Source: Magnolia sinica
Lineage: Eukaryota > Streptophyta > Magnoliopsida > Magnoliales > Magnoliaceae
Direction: 5' to 3'
DNA: 64,000 nt
Assembly (NCBI RefSeq): GCF_029962835.1
Contig: NC_080590.1
Location: 69,961,501-70,025,500 of the forward strand
In this document: positions 22,868 through 34,802 of the stretch, in pieces
Numbering within the stretch: the first letter of the stretch is position 1
Layout of the letters: every line of letters begins with the position of its first letter
Notes under the pieces: model-generated
The model's input: only the letters and a program-made list of their open reading frames with translations
Database searches by the model: none
Told to the model about the DNA's origin: nothing
Position numbers and translations under genes: made by a program

Positions 22868-23766
22868 TCATGTATCGGCGTAACTCTTCTGTCTGCTCTG
22901 GGCTGCAAGAAGTTGACATCTGATAATATCAATCTTCTCTAAGGTCGCCTAAACCAAATCTGGGCCAATCAGACTCTTCTCGCCAACTTTTGCCCAACAA
23001 TGCGGTGCTCGACATGGGCGCCCATATAAGGCTTCGTAGGGTGCCATGCCAATGCCCACCTAGAAGCTGTTATTATAAGCGAACTCAACATAGGGAAGAC
23101 AGTCATCCCAACTGTCCTTGAAATCAAGCACACATGCTCACAACCTGTCTTTTAATTCTGGTTTACTCGTTCCATCTACCCATCTGTCTGTGGGTGGAAC
23201 GCGGTACTGAACTTCAGCTGCACTCCCATTGCTTCTTGGATTCAAGTCCAAAAAATAGATGTGAATTGTGTGTCTCGATCTAAGACAATCTACATAGGAA
23301 CTCCATGCAGACGTATGATCTCTTTGATGTACAACTTAGCTAAATCATTTGCTGAGTTTGAAACTCTAATCGGGAGGAAATGGGCCGACTTTGTCAATCG
23401 GTCCACAATCACCCAAATGGAGTCATGTCCCTTCCTTGTCTTTGGTAACCCGGTAATGAAATCCATAGATATGAAATCCCATTTCCATTCAGCTATGGGC
23501 ATGGGCTGAAGTAAACTTGGAGGTCAGTGATGCTCGACCTTTACCTGCTGGCATGTGAGACAACGGGATACAAAATATGCCATCTGGGCCTTCATGTTGT
23601 CCCACCAGTATGAACATTTCAAATCCTGATACATCTTTGTACTACCGGGATGCATTCCCAATCTTGAATTATGTGCGGCTTCTAGAACCTCTCTCCCAAG
23701 TCGTGGAGGTTCGAGACGCATAGGTGGCCACGATATCTCAAACCTCCATCTATGCCAACCCTCCAT
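22868..23766 (-). pseudogene. pol: X integrase, zinc and catalytic domains
   Basis: Zinc domain: AHNSRLGMHPGSTKMYQDL with CLTCQQ (23680-23540). Catalytic core: [14 protein letters not shown] (about 23485) gives D1, DRDTQF (near 23275) gives D2; the Glu region is near 23200 in AFHPQTDG followed by a stop in place of the expected Gln codon. Stops at about 23524, 23290, 23257 and others, and frameshifts in the last 300 bases. It would insert element cDNA into the chromosome. Confidence 0.82.
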
Positions 23767-25109
23767 TCAGAGTCTTCACTGTCACTCGATCGTTTTCTCA
23801 TTTTCATCAACAGTTCATCTTCCTTCTGAGCCACAATGATTTGGTCATCGATAAGCGGCCGTACATGGATGTGTGCGACACTCTCGAATGGCTCCTCTAC
23901 TATAAGCCTCTGTTAGAAGTCTCACACAAACTCTACCATGTTCTATTCTTCTACCATTAGCGGAGCTGCAAATTCTATTGTCTTCTTGTGGCTCAACGCG
24001 TCTGCCATAAGGGTGGCCTTGCTAGGATGGTAGGAGATCTCAAACTCGAAGTCTTTCAAGGTTTCCATCGAACGACGCTACCTCATATTCAGGTCTCTCT
24101 GTGTGACTATGTACTTGAGGCTCTTGTGGTCGTAAAAGAGCTCAGACTCCTCTCCATAGAGGTAATATCTCAAGAGCTTTAATGCAAAAATAACTGCTGC
24201 CAATTCCAGGTCATGTGTAGGGTAGTTTTCTTCATGCTTCCTAAACCACCGTAAGGTATAGGCGATCACTCTATCCTTCTGCATAAGAACACAACCCAAA
24301 CCAACACGAGAGGCATCAGTGTAGATAGTGTACTTAACCCCCTGCTCTGAAAATACTAGCACGGCTGCGGACGTCAGCTTATCCTTTAGTTCCTAAAAGG
24401 CTGCTTTTGCCTTCTCTTTCCATGCAAACTTAAGATCCTTTCAAGTGAGTTGCGATAACGGTCTGGCTATCTTGGAAAAATCCTTAATGAAGCGGTGATA
24501 GTAGCTTACAAGTTAGAGGAAACTCCTCACTTCTGTAACAGAACCGAGTTGCTCCCAGTCCTGAACCACGGCCCCCATAGCAAGGTCCACGACAATACCT
24601 TCCTTGGACACTACGTGTCCCAGAAACTTGACCTCTTCCTTCCAGAAGCCTCATTTCCGGTATTGAGCAAACAATTGATTCTTCCTAAGAGCATCAAAGA
24701 CTGCTGACAGGTGCTCTTCGTGATCCTTCTGACTCTTAGAGTATATCAAAATGTCATCTATAAATATGATGACGAACCGGTACAGATACGGCCGAAACAC
24801 CCAGTTCATGAGGTCCATGAACACGGTCGGTGCATTTGTAAGTTTGAATGACATCACAAGAAATTCATAGTACCCAAAACTGGTTGTGATTGCTGTTTTC
24901 TGCACATCTTCATCCCTGACGCGCAACTGATGATATCCAGACTGTAAGTCAATCTTTGAGAAATACTGTGCCCCTTTCAACTAGTTGAACAAATCATCTA
25001 TCTTGGGCAAAGGATACTTGTTCTTCACTGTCACTTGGTTCAACCTGTGATAATTAATACACAATCACAGCGATCCATCTTTCTTCTTTACAAAAAATAC
25101 CGGTGCTCC
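23767..25109 (-). pseudogene. pol: X reverse transcriptase and RNase H
   Basis: RT runs from about 25110 down to 24400: a KNKYPLPKIDDLF motif near 25025 (one stop inside), the first palm Asp in [14 protein letters not shown] (about 24950), the catalytic box FIDD at 24764-24753 in place of YVDD. RNase H at 24362-24078: [15 protein letters not shown], then [16 protein letters not shown], then YDHKSLKYI. About ten in-frame stops. The downstream linker (24070-23770) is readable in short pieces. Confidence 0.85.
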
Positions 25110-25847
25110 CTAAGGGGTTACACTAGGCCGTATAAAACTTGCATCCAACAGATCATCGATCTGTCTCCTCAACTCTTTCATTTTACATGGATGCGTGCGA
25201 TACATCAATAGAGAAATGGGTATTGCACTAGGCACAAGGTCGTTAGTCAAGTTGATCTCGCGTCGAGGAGGTAGTCTAGGTATCGTCCTGAACACGTCCG
25301 TGAAATCTTGGACTACAGGCATGTCCCTAAGTATCGGACCATCAACATTCTCCAATGAGAAAGCGTAACAACTTATACGATAGGGCCAACTGACCTGTAC
25401 TAGGAAAGTAAAGGTTGTGCCCTCAGGTGCATGTGCGGTCACCAATCTGGTATCGTAATTGATTTCTGCCTTCATTTCAGTGAGCCAATCCATGTCGAGG
25501 ATGACATCATAATGATGCAGCAGAGTGAAAATCAGGTCAATGCACACTGTTCTGCTCCCTAAGTCTATCGGGCAATCTTTACAAAACTTAGTAGTGTCAG
25601 AGAAAGTCCCTATTACAGTAAGGACTCTCACCCCACTCATAGGGGTACTGGTTAACCCCAAACACTTGAATGTAGAGCACGATATTATTGAAATAGTAGA
25701 CTCGGTGTCCACCAATAGAAATACAGGTGTACCGTGAATGTGGGCAGTGACTTCAAAGGCTAATGGCACTGCAGTTGCTATCTCAGATGCACCAGCTGCT
25801 AGTACATATACATGTGCCTGTTGAGGACACTTCGGTTGCGCTGCCAT
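25110..25847 (-). pseudogene. pol: X protease and start of RT
   Basis: A 245-codon open stretch. The retropepsin active site reads FLLVDTESTISIIS (about 25720), so the conserved Gly of DTG is Glu (GGG to GAG), which should abolish catalysis. DMDWLTEMKAEINYD (near 25500) is the usual protease C-terminal landmark. The last third (PVVQDFTDVF to the DDLLDASFIRPS motif, 25320-25120) is the RT lead-in. Upstream, about 25850-26190 holds the gag tail. Confidence 0.85.
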
Positions 25848-25868
25848 AGGTCGTTGAGGTGGCCTATT

Positions 25869-27056
25869 TCATGGTATAGGTGGTCGATAAAATGGTTGTG
25901 CTGGCGGTGTCGATCGTAGAGGTGGAGCTGATATAACATGTGGTTGCTGAAGTTTGATCTTCTGAGGCGGCGTAAAACCATTGTCCATCATCTTAGTAAA
26001 GTAGTAGGTGTCTGTATGGCCCATCCTCTTACAGTAGGTGCACCATAGATCTGATTGCCTCTGCTGGGTCGGTGAAGCCATAAGCCTGAGAGGCGAATCT
26101 ACACGTGGCCTCTTGCCGAGGAACGGGCAGTTCGGCAATTCAGGTCAAGGCCTCGGGCCCACTGGTAAATGTGTGCGAGACAGTCTATCTCCATCCTACT
26201 TAGCTCGTAGGACCATGTTCACTAGCTCAGCATAATTGGGAATGCTAGCGCAACACATCTTCGTGTGGATATCGGGCTGCAGACCATCTGAGAAATGCCG
26301 CATTTTCATCGACTCATCTGTTAAAATAAATGGAGCGTATCTAGCTATCTCCGTAAATCTGTTCTCATGTTCCGACACGATCATTCCTCCCTATCGAAGG
26401 CGAAGGAACTCACCCTCCTTTTCATTATGGTAAGTGAGGGGGAAGTACTTCCCATGGAAGTGGGTCTCAAATGCATCTCATATCCACATGTGTCCTGTGG
26501 GAACTGTTCGTAGGATGCTATCCCACCATAGACTAGCCTCCCTCTCGAACATATAGGTGACCAGCTCAACTTATTCTGCCTCAGTGCATTGCAGCAGCTT
26601 CAACATCTTAGAGATGCGATCTAGCCAGTATTCGGCTTCCTCGGGCCTGTGAGTGCCTGCAAAGGTAGGAGGACAGAAACACTGGAAGCGCTCAAAAAGG
26701 CCGCTGGTATTCATATTTCTAGCAAGCTGCATAGGTGGTGCAAGCGGGACCATATTCATGTTATGGTCAATGGCCCCCGCAATAGTGGCAAAAAATTATT
26801 GCTTCTGCTATATTAAAAATATCATCTGCTCCAACCTATCAGGAGGAGGAGCCAACTGAGGTACATGTGGTGCCGATGAGGACGCACGATTTTATTCTGA
26901 AACTGGTGGTGCAAAAGGTGTTAGCCCATTTGTGAGGCCAGTGGCCGGCTAAGAATCCAGCATTGTCTCATGATTCGGGCCTAGGCTAGGGTCCGTCTGG
27001 CTATCGTTCAGGGGAGGTGCCCTGACAATCGATCTGCCAAGTGCAAGACGTGTCAT
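25869..27056 (-). pseudogene. gag: X gag
   Basis: The ATG at 27056-27054 opens a frame that can be followed to about 26190 with stops at about 26940, 26894, 26816, 26569, 26501 and 26387. Capsid landmarks: FQCFCPPTFAGTHRPEEAEYW (as read near 26690-26630), the typical chromovirus gag start of the capsid helix domain, and ERFTEIARYAP-like text near 26360. A zinc knuckle follows at 26045-26000, CTYCKRMGHTDTYYF, with the last Cys replaced by Tyr. It sits 3' of the accessory ORF, with about 310 bases between. Confidence 0.82.
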
Positions 27057-27369
27057 ATTTCGAGTGGTTTTCAGAGGCATTCCCTATATACAACATAGGG
27101 TGCAACATGTGTAAGACTTTAAATAACAACACTCAATTTTTCCAAGCATTCTACACATTCCAAATCAAAAGAAGCTTTATGCATTTCATTTATCCAAAAT
27201 TGTCACAATATATGAGATGTAGTCTTACATGGATCATGACAGAAGATGCATGTGAGCTAATCTAACAAAGCTTTAAACACTAAGCACACCAACACTAATT
27301 AAGCTTACCATGGCAATTACAAAGGAAAACAAGAAACAAGGAAAACCCAAAGACGACTATAACATATGA

Positions 27370-28685
27370 CTAGTCGTCTGACTCTGGTGAAGGTTGAGGA
27401 GCACCCTTGTCCTGCATACAGCACAGGAGGGCCTTCAGAGTGTGATACATCCTCTTGAATTTCTATTTTAGGTAGGCCTGATCCTCCTCAATTTTGGCCA
27501 TGCGAGCTTCCAAGGCAGCCCGATCATGGCGGTCATCATGTGTAGCAGTAGGAGGCTCCCTATGCAGATCTTGGGCCTCCTCTTCTTTCTCTTCCTACTC
27601 TTCCTCATCACTTCCCTCTTCATCACTGCCTTCCCCCACACTTTCTTCCTTCTCACTTTCTTCCTCTATTTTATTTTCCTCCTCTTCTTCACTACTTTCT
27701 TCCTCTTCTTCTATCTCATCCCCATACTCATCGAGCCTTACTTGTCGCTGCCTGGGGCCTATGCCCATATTGTTGAGTGTAACGTCACTAATGATATGAA
27801 TCGGGGCATGGTTCTCCATATGGAGTTGGAAGCCAAAATTTCGGGGGATCTTATAAATAAGTCGATCGAATGGAAGTGAGGCATCTCCCCGTATAGATCG
27901 TGAAGTACCCACAATATGAGACAATATGAATGTAGGTAAACATAGCTTATCTCCTTGACCAACTTTGTATAAGAAATCCACCATAAGCCGAGTACACTCG
28001 TACAGTTACTCCACTTGGGATATACGTTATACGTAAATATGTGATGGAGCAGGTGGAAATCGTTTGTCATCTTGGTTGATGCAAGGCTATTTCCTTACCT
28101 CCACCGCTCAAGCTGGCCACAAAGAAAATGGGTGCGGCGATTCCTTTCTCGTTCACTGGTAAGGTTTGTCTCGCTAGCATGTACAAGCCCATGCTCCATA
28201 CCCATGATATGAGCTATCATGTCTACATTTACTATGGCCTCCTCTCTTCCCAAAGGGATAGTAAACTGCAGCGGCTCCAGTAGTGGGTCCCTTATATGAG
28301 CATTGAAGGCACGCACTGCTCCTTCACTCGCATGGGTATTTTCCTCAAATATGGGACCCCATCCATTTTCCAGGAGCATGTTCATCACTGGGTACAACTC
28401 GAAAAGCCTTTCATCCACATGAGCCTCGAATACAACTTTTTAGTTACGGAACCTACCTAATTCGACACCCGTCGGTAGCAATCTTTTGATGGGGATCCAC
28501 GGGTCGAGATCCCATTTTGATCTTCTCTCTCGCTCGGCGCTCGTGCTTGCTTCAGCGCCCATCCTCTTCTTTGAGTTGGTTGGGCGGTTAGTCCCAACTT
28601 CATCCGCGGATGCCCTCTTCTTTCCCATAAGGGAAAGGAGTGTAGAGAGGGAGAAAATAGTAGCAACTAGCTTAAAAAGAGCCAT
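27370..28685 (-). pseudogene. X accessory ORF (plant retroelement extra domain)
   Basis: It lies 5' of gag, where most chromoviruses have nothing. ATG at 28685 in good context (CCCCATGGCT). The same frame runs to about 28000 with stops at 28440 and 28095, then shifts to 27984 and on to a stop near 27370. Domain order: basic N-terminus (GKKRASADE), a globular domain (28420-27860) with NGWGPIFEE, LHHIFTYNVYP and LCLPTFILSHI, a Glu-rich acidic linker (27740-27590), a charged helical segment (ALEARMAKIEED, about 27525) and a short PSPESDD end. The C1 ORF at 34803-35930 shares motifs and order. Probably the Pfam putative plant transposon protein domain; function unknown. No signal peptide or membrane span, so I do not call it envelope. 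Confidence 0.7.
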
Positions 28686-29477
28686 GGGGTTGGAAAAGCT
28701 TGAAAGGTGAGATGAGTTTATGGATTTGGAGGGCTATGAGACACAAAAGAGAGCTTTTGTGCTCAAATAGGTAGGAAATGGGAAGATGGAGGGTTGTAAG
28801 AAAGGAGTTTTGAGGAAAATGATGAAGAATGGTTGTGTAATGTAGAAGAAGAAGAAGCTTTGTGTATGGGAGGGAGATTTGAGAGAGGAAATGTGGTTTT
28901 AGAGGGGTTTGGAAGCTTAGAAGGGGAGTGGAGTAGAGCTAGGGGGATAAAATAGAGGGTCCCACACATGTTACAGGGTCTCACACATGTGGGTGAGGAC
29001 AGCGGGCTGCCAGATCCTAGGGCCCACCATGGCCCGCTGGAGGTGGGCGCGGCGCTTCGCCGACCGGGCGGTACCACCGCGGTCCTCTAGACTGGTGGCG
29101 GTGCCGCCACCTGGGGGCGGTGGCCTCCCCCTCCCAAGGTGTTGAAAAAGTGTGGGCGAAAAATGGGCTTTATGCCCCTACGTCCGTATGACGTATTTTC
29201 TTGATCCATTTCACACATATTCACGCCTTTTAGCGTGATTTAAGTTTGGGATTCGCCGACTAATACTTTAAACCCATCGATTGATGGTATGAAAAAAATT
29301 TTAGATCGTTTCATATGATCTCAGACGCATACGGGTCACATTTCAATGGTCAATTTCGCCCGTTCGCATAACCTCGGGATCCTACGATCATTTCTACGTT
29401 TTTCACCCCCCTCCTAAGTCAAGTGCATCATAGTGCATCGTCTTACCATAACCTAGGTCTAGTTTAATCCAAATCAT
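28686..29477 (-). other. X leader, non-coding
   Basis: About 790 bases between PBS and accessory ORF. GC-rich near 28990-29130 and otherwise unremarkable. No supported ORF. Confidence 0.55.
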
Positions 29478-29490
29478 GCTCTGATACTAA
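29478..29490 (-). promoter_or_regulatory. X primer-binding site, tRNA-Met type
   Basis: On the minus strand TAGTATCAGAGCA, one mismatch from TGGTATCAGAGCA, next to the LTR end. Confidence 0.85.
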
Positions 29491-29492
29491 CT

Positions 29493-32400
29493 TGTAAGGC
29501 CCTGAAAATTAAGGGTCGTGCAAGGCTCAACTCCCGAGTTTCAACACATCACTTATGCAACATAGATAATTATGTTTAAATGTTTTCCATATTAGTGAAT
29601 TAAACATGAGTGGGATTACACTAAATCAGCATATCATACTCCAAAGTTAATGTAATTTCGCAAGCGGAAGACTGAGATAGATATATAAAGTATATATGTG
29701 TTTCATAACCTCCAGAGTATTAACATGCTATCGGGCTGAATATATACATATTTTGTTTCAAAATACACAAAAATATCAAAATGTAAATGTTCAACTAATC
29801 CAATGTCCCTATAACCCTGGTGACGCGGCTCTAGGTCCACACATGATTGCGAGAGAACTGCACGTAGGAGAACTCCTCCTCCTTGTCAATGAAATCTAGC
29901 TCCATCACGTAAGCCTCACCATAATCTGCATCTAAATCAGAATCTGGTTGGTGTTTTAAAACATTGTCCCAGAGTGGGAGTGAGTGATCAACTCAGTGGT
30001 ACTATAAGGCAAAGGTTAACATGTTATCAATTTAATCAAGTAGTAATGATAATGCAATACAACAATCACTTCCTAATTACTCTTGTTAATGTAGGAATGA
30101 TATGTAGTAATAAGCATGCCCTCTCTTGCACTCCCTCAACGACTTAATCTAAAGATCGTGCATGGCAAACTCCCTAGATGGTAGCAAAGTAATTTATTAG
30201 GCTTATTCATACAGCAGATTCGAGAAGCTAAGGTACCTCCCTTTTTATCATTTACCCAAACAAGGATCTATCTATGGCCGTTAATCCTAGTTAATCACAT
30301 AAAATAGGCAAGTTGTAGGGCATCACCCCTAATGAAACCAGTGGATAGGCAAGTTTAAGAGTTTACACTCGAGGTCGCTACGGGGAGGCTCGTCACTTCA
30401 ACGTAGGCCTAGATTATACTCGAGGTCACTAGGGGAGGCTCGTCACCTGAACGTAGGCCGACAGCTGGAATATGGTGTCCCATACACCGCTATATTCGCT
30501 TTACGAGCTTAGGTTGCTCGCTAGTCACTATGGGGAGACTTGTTACCCCAGCGTAGGCCGACAGCTCAACCACGGTGTCCCATACACCACCATGCCTGGC
30601 TCATGAGTCTTAGTGAATCTTGGTACCATGGTTAAAACGGGCTTTACATTGGTAAGCGGTACCTTAGATTCAAACAGTAGTGTCCATACATGGTAAACAC
30701 ACAATAGGCCAATCGGGTTATTTGACAAGTTCGATTAGTACGAGCGCACGTTGAATAAATCGACATGGAGCGCATACACACTCTACGTGGCATAACCACT
30801 GTCAATAATCACCGTATGGATCGGATTCATCAAACGTATCCAATGTGGCGAAACTAGTTCCACCACTCAATTAGGAACTGTTACTGATTTCCTAGACTGC
30901 GTAGTAGTCCCAATCATACTCAAATATAATAGGTAGTCACATATGTTAATCATAATAGCATTTAACGAACAATTCAAATAAAATTCCCATTTGAGCATTT
31001 TATCAAACACATGGAACAAGTTATTATACATATGCATTTCATCCATAAATCACATAGTAGCAATTTACATTATATGAAGAAAATAATAAATGTGGATAAG
31101 GTAGTTGAGAATCCTATCTCAACACCCTTGTTAAAAGTGATTCATCAAACAATTTCTCATTCAGACATTTTATCAAACACTTAGAGTACACAATACTACA
31201 TACATAAACTAAATTAGTTATATCATATATTATGGCAGATCCTTTCATAAAGGAGTTGTCATACATACAACAAACATGTATTCTAGATTAATAGTCATGG
31301 AAAAAATAATTCATAATTGCACTTTCATTCAAACATTTCAACAAACACATGAAATGCATTATATATTCACATAGTTCACACACATGTATAGTTTATCGAA
31401 TACATCGTAACTAAGATTATATGGCAACAATCAAGTCAAACATACAACATCACTGACATTAAAAGCCTTGAAAACCATAACCTAAACGTTTATAGTCTGC
31501 ACCTTTTGTTGAATTTCTCATTTCGAACTCGATTCGAATCCTACGTCCCCGTATAAAGAGCAACGGTACCTAAACATTGAAATAGGTTAGATATTTCATT
31601 GCTTACCCTATCTGGGCTTCTAAAACAAGTTTAGGGTTAGGATTTATTACCCAAATTGAAGTTAGAATCGATGGTGTAGCGATGGTGGGATGGGGATTCG
31701 GTACGTGATGTGGTGGGAGTGAATCCCAACAGTAATCTCTTGAACTCTCACTCTACTCACTCTTTCCTCCTCTTTTCTCTCTTCTCTCACCTAGGGTTTG
31801 AGAAATTCATATGAAAGAGAGAGGGCGTGGTTTAAGGTCTTTAAATAGGCCCAAAAGTGATGTCAATGGCCCTAGGCCATGGTATACTTGGGTTATAGCC
31901 AAAGGGTGACTATTTCTGACGAATGGGGCTCATCTAGAGATCCATTACCTATCTATGTCACAAAGTAAGTTCTCTGACAATGGATCTAAGCCAGGTTATG
32001 ATTTTTCTACGATCGGATTAATGGATCGACCGTGGAGGACCCGTATCAGATCAACGGTTGTTGCCACTTGATCAGGGCCACAAGTATACGGATAAGAGTA
32101 GGGAAATTTCCCTGATCTATGGGTCTAGTTTGGCCAAAATCTGATGGTTCGAAGTTTTCAATTTCGCCTGTAAGTGAATGGTCCAATTCACTTAAGTTTG
32201 AGTTTATTTTCTAAAGATATTTGCGTTATTCACACACTTCGCTCAAGGCTCAAGTTGTGCATTTCTTGATACTATTTGGGCTTGATTCCCGTAATAGTTG
32301 TCAAGCCCAATAAGGTGGTCATAACCTTATAGTTTCGTGTAATCGGATTTTTGACGCGCGGTCCAGGTCTGATACGGAGTTTCAATGTGCTCCCGAGAGC

Positions 32401-32626
32401 AACTGGGTTTTGAGATTTCTCCTAGGTTCTTAAGTAGTGTTAAGCTAGCAATTTTAATGGTTTTGGGTCTTGTAGTTCATATAGATAGTGGTTCAAACTA
32501 AATCCATCGATTATTTAGTTCAACACTTAAATTAATTTTCGTTTAATTCCTAAAGAATTTGGTCCTTAAGGATTTCTGCTTGAGGTGGTACTCGGGTCTT
32601 TGTGCGGATTTTTTCGAGACGTTACA
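29493..32626 (-). repeat. X 5' LTR
   Basis: 3134 bp. Plus-strand ends TGTAAGGCCC and GACGTTACA match the other X LTR. TTAAATA at 31841-31847 gives TATTTAA on the element strand, followed on that strand by a GAGAAGAGAGAAAAGAGG leader, a plausible core promoter. Confidence 0.9.
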
Positions 32627-33547
32627 TTAACAAGAGGACTGGTGTAATTCAAGAGTCTATTAATGTGGTTATAGATGATCACTTGAATACATCTGTCTCA
32701 AGTTCAGAAAATGATGAAGTCCCTTTATTTGATAAACCAGACTCTTCATCTAGTCAAAATAACACTGAACTACAGATAGTTAAAGACCATCCATCTAATC
32801 AAATCCTTGGAAACCCTCTCACTAGTGTGCACACTCGTACACAACTAGAGGATATATGCAACTACATGTGCTTTACATCTCAGATAGAACCGACTAACAT
32901 AAAAGAAGCCCTTATTGATGAAAACTAGATTGTAGCAATGCAAGAAGAGCTCAATCAGTTTGTTAGAAATGATGTTTAGTACTTAGTTCCAAAACTAAAA
33001 GATAAACACATTATAAAAAAAATGGATTTTCAAAAAAAAGTCTAATGAACTTGGTAATATTATTAACAACAAGGCTAGGCTGGTTGTACAAGGGTACACT
33101 CAAATTAAAGGCATTGATTATGATGAGACCTTTGCCCTAGTAGCTCGTCTTGAATCAATCAGACTATTTATATCCATTGCATGCTTTAAAAAATTCAAAA
33201 TATATTAAATGGATATAAAGAGTGCGTTCTTAAGCGGCGATTTGCATGAAGAAGTGTACATTGAACAACCAGAGGGTTTTAAAGACCCTAAGCATGCTAA
33301 TCATGTCTATCGCCTGAAAAAGGCACTCTATGGTTTGAAACAGGCTCCCAGGGCATGGTACAAGAAATTGACTAAATTCTTGTTAAGTCATTACTTTATT
33401 ATGGGGAGTGTAGATAAAACATTATCTGTTAAAAAACATAATGATCATATACTAATAATACAAATCTATGTTGATGACATTATCTATGGATTTACCTGTG
33501 CTAACATGACTATTGAGTTTGCATATCTTATGAAAACTAAATTTTAA
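32627..33547 (+). pseudogene. pol: C1 integrase end and reverse transcriptase
   Basis: Directly after the X duplication the copia frame resumes (KRTGVIQESINVVIDD) and runs open to 32926. The integrase-RT linker is Ser/Asp rich. RT: MQEELNQFVRNDV (about 32940), ARLVVQGYTQ (about 33075), [21 protein letters not shown] (33209) with palm Asp, [11 protein letters not shown] (33329) and the catalytic YVDD box at 33467-33478. Stops at 32926, 32977, 33043 and 33206, with frameshifts around 33010-33050. The 33209-33547 part is open. Confidence 0.87.
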
Positions 33548-34409
33548 ATGAGCATGGTTGGAGAACTAAACTATTTCCTAGGGTTGCAAGTCAAACAACT
33601 CCCTGATGGATTCTTTATCTCACAAACAAAATATGCTCTGAACTTAGTTAAAAAGTTTGAATTTGAGAGTAGGAAAAATTTTGATACTCTAATGAGTACT
33701 ACTTTAAAACTCTCTAAGGATTCAACAGGTAAGAGTGTGGATCCAAAGTTTTATCACAGTATGATAGGTAGTTTACTTTATTTAACTACGAATCGACCTG
33801 ATATTGCTTTTAGCATAGGAATTTGTGCTAGATATCAATTGGACCCTAAAGAGTCTCACGTGATTACTGTTAAACGTATTTTGCGATATGCCGCTAGTTC
33901 AACTAATCTTGGTCTCTGGTATTCACATGATACTAGTGTGCAATTAGCTGGTTACATGGATGTTGATTGGGCTAGTAACATTGATGATCATAAATCTACC
34001 AGCAGTGGTTGTTTCTATGTCGAGAACTATTTGGTTTCTTGGCTAAGTAAGAAACAAAGTTTCATATCGCTCTCCACAGCTGAGCCTGAATATATTGCTA
34101 CTGGTAATGCATGCACTCAGCTTGTGTGGATGAAGAGAATGTTAAGCGATTACGGAATTGCGCAAGAATCTATGGTTTTATATTGTGACAATTTAAGCGC
34201 AATTAATATTTCTAAAATCCAATTCAGCATTCATGAATCAAGCATATTGACATTAGATATCATTATATTCGTGAATTGGTGGAAGACAAGACAATTTCAT
34301 TGGAATATATTTAGACCGAGAATCAACTTGTAGACATATTCATAAAACCGCTCAACAAAAATAAGTTTACAAAATTGAAATTTGATCTTGGTATGTGTAA
34401 TATGAACTG
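33548..34409 (+). pseudogene. pol: C1 RT C-terminus and RNase H
   Basis: Follows a TAA at 33545 in the same frame. VGELNYFLGLQVKQ (33560) is the RT connection; TTNRPDIAFSIGICARYQ (about 33785) leads into RNase H. RNase H acidic residues are seen in DVDWASN (about 33960), SLSTAEPEYIA and LYCDNLSAI (about 34180). The SIRE-type wording near the end (CDNLSAI, then a frameshift at about 34230, then QLVDIFIKPLNKNKFTKL at 34326-34380) fits Sireviruses. The RNase H region is open for 261 codons. Confidence 0.87.
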
Positions 34410-34802
34410 ATGATTTGTTCCTATTTGTATCATAATGTATATATTTATTATTTTAAAATTTTTAAAATTCAAAGAGATGCAAAATTACAAATTTTCAGTG
34501 GTGCACGACTGGTCGTGTACATACCACTTGGTTTTATTTGGGAAAAACTTTTTTCCTCACTTGGTTCTTCTTCTCCAACAAGCCTTACATGACTGGTCGA
34601 ACCCATCTTCGATTCCACTTCAGTTAGTGCTTCATTTTCAAATTCCTTGTAGATTTGATTTCATTAATTCTCCTTTAACTTGATTTTACAACTTGTTTAA
34701 AGTTTTATGGTGGCTTGAAAGTGTTTCTACACAAAAATATGATTTCCATAGAATCCTTTCTCTCCTTTTTGCAATCCTTATTTTCCTTGAGTTGTTATTG
34801 CT
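34410..34802 (+). other. C1 pol-to-accessory spacer
   Basis: About 390 T-rich bases with no supported ORF. Two CGACTGGTCG-type words (about 34507 and 34590) like those of the U3 arrays. Confidence 0.5.

Larger units (their letters stand above)
19303..32626 (-). mobile_element. X: chromodomain Ty3/gypsy element with an accessory ORF
   Basis: Minus-strand element with 3.1-kb LTRs (29493-32626 is its 5' LTR, 19303-22375 its 3' LTR). Ends are TGTA...TTACA on the plus strand and the flanks are ttaat/ttaac. Order from its 5' end: PBS (Met type), long leader, accessory ORF, gag with a degenerate zinc knuckle, protease, RT, RNase H, integrase, chromodomain, PPT. Very long LTRs and a chromodomain fit the Tekay/Del branch of plant chromoviruses. 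All ORFs carry stops. It lies between the integrase and RT of C1. Confidence 0.9.

Noticed and set aside
27494-27879. Two overlapping plus-strand ORFs of 101 and 117 codons, Ser- and Phe/Leu-rich
   Set aside because: Antisense of the Glu-rich linker of the X accessory ORF. The Leu/Phe-rich reading looks like membrane spans only because of CTT/TTC repeats.
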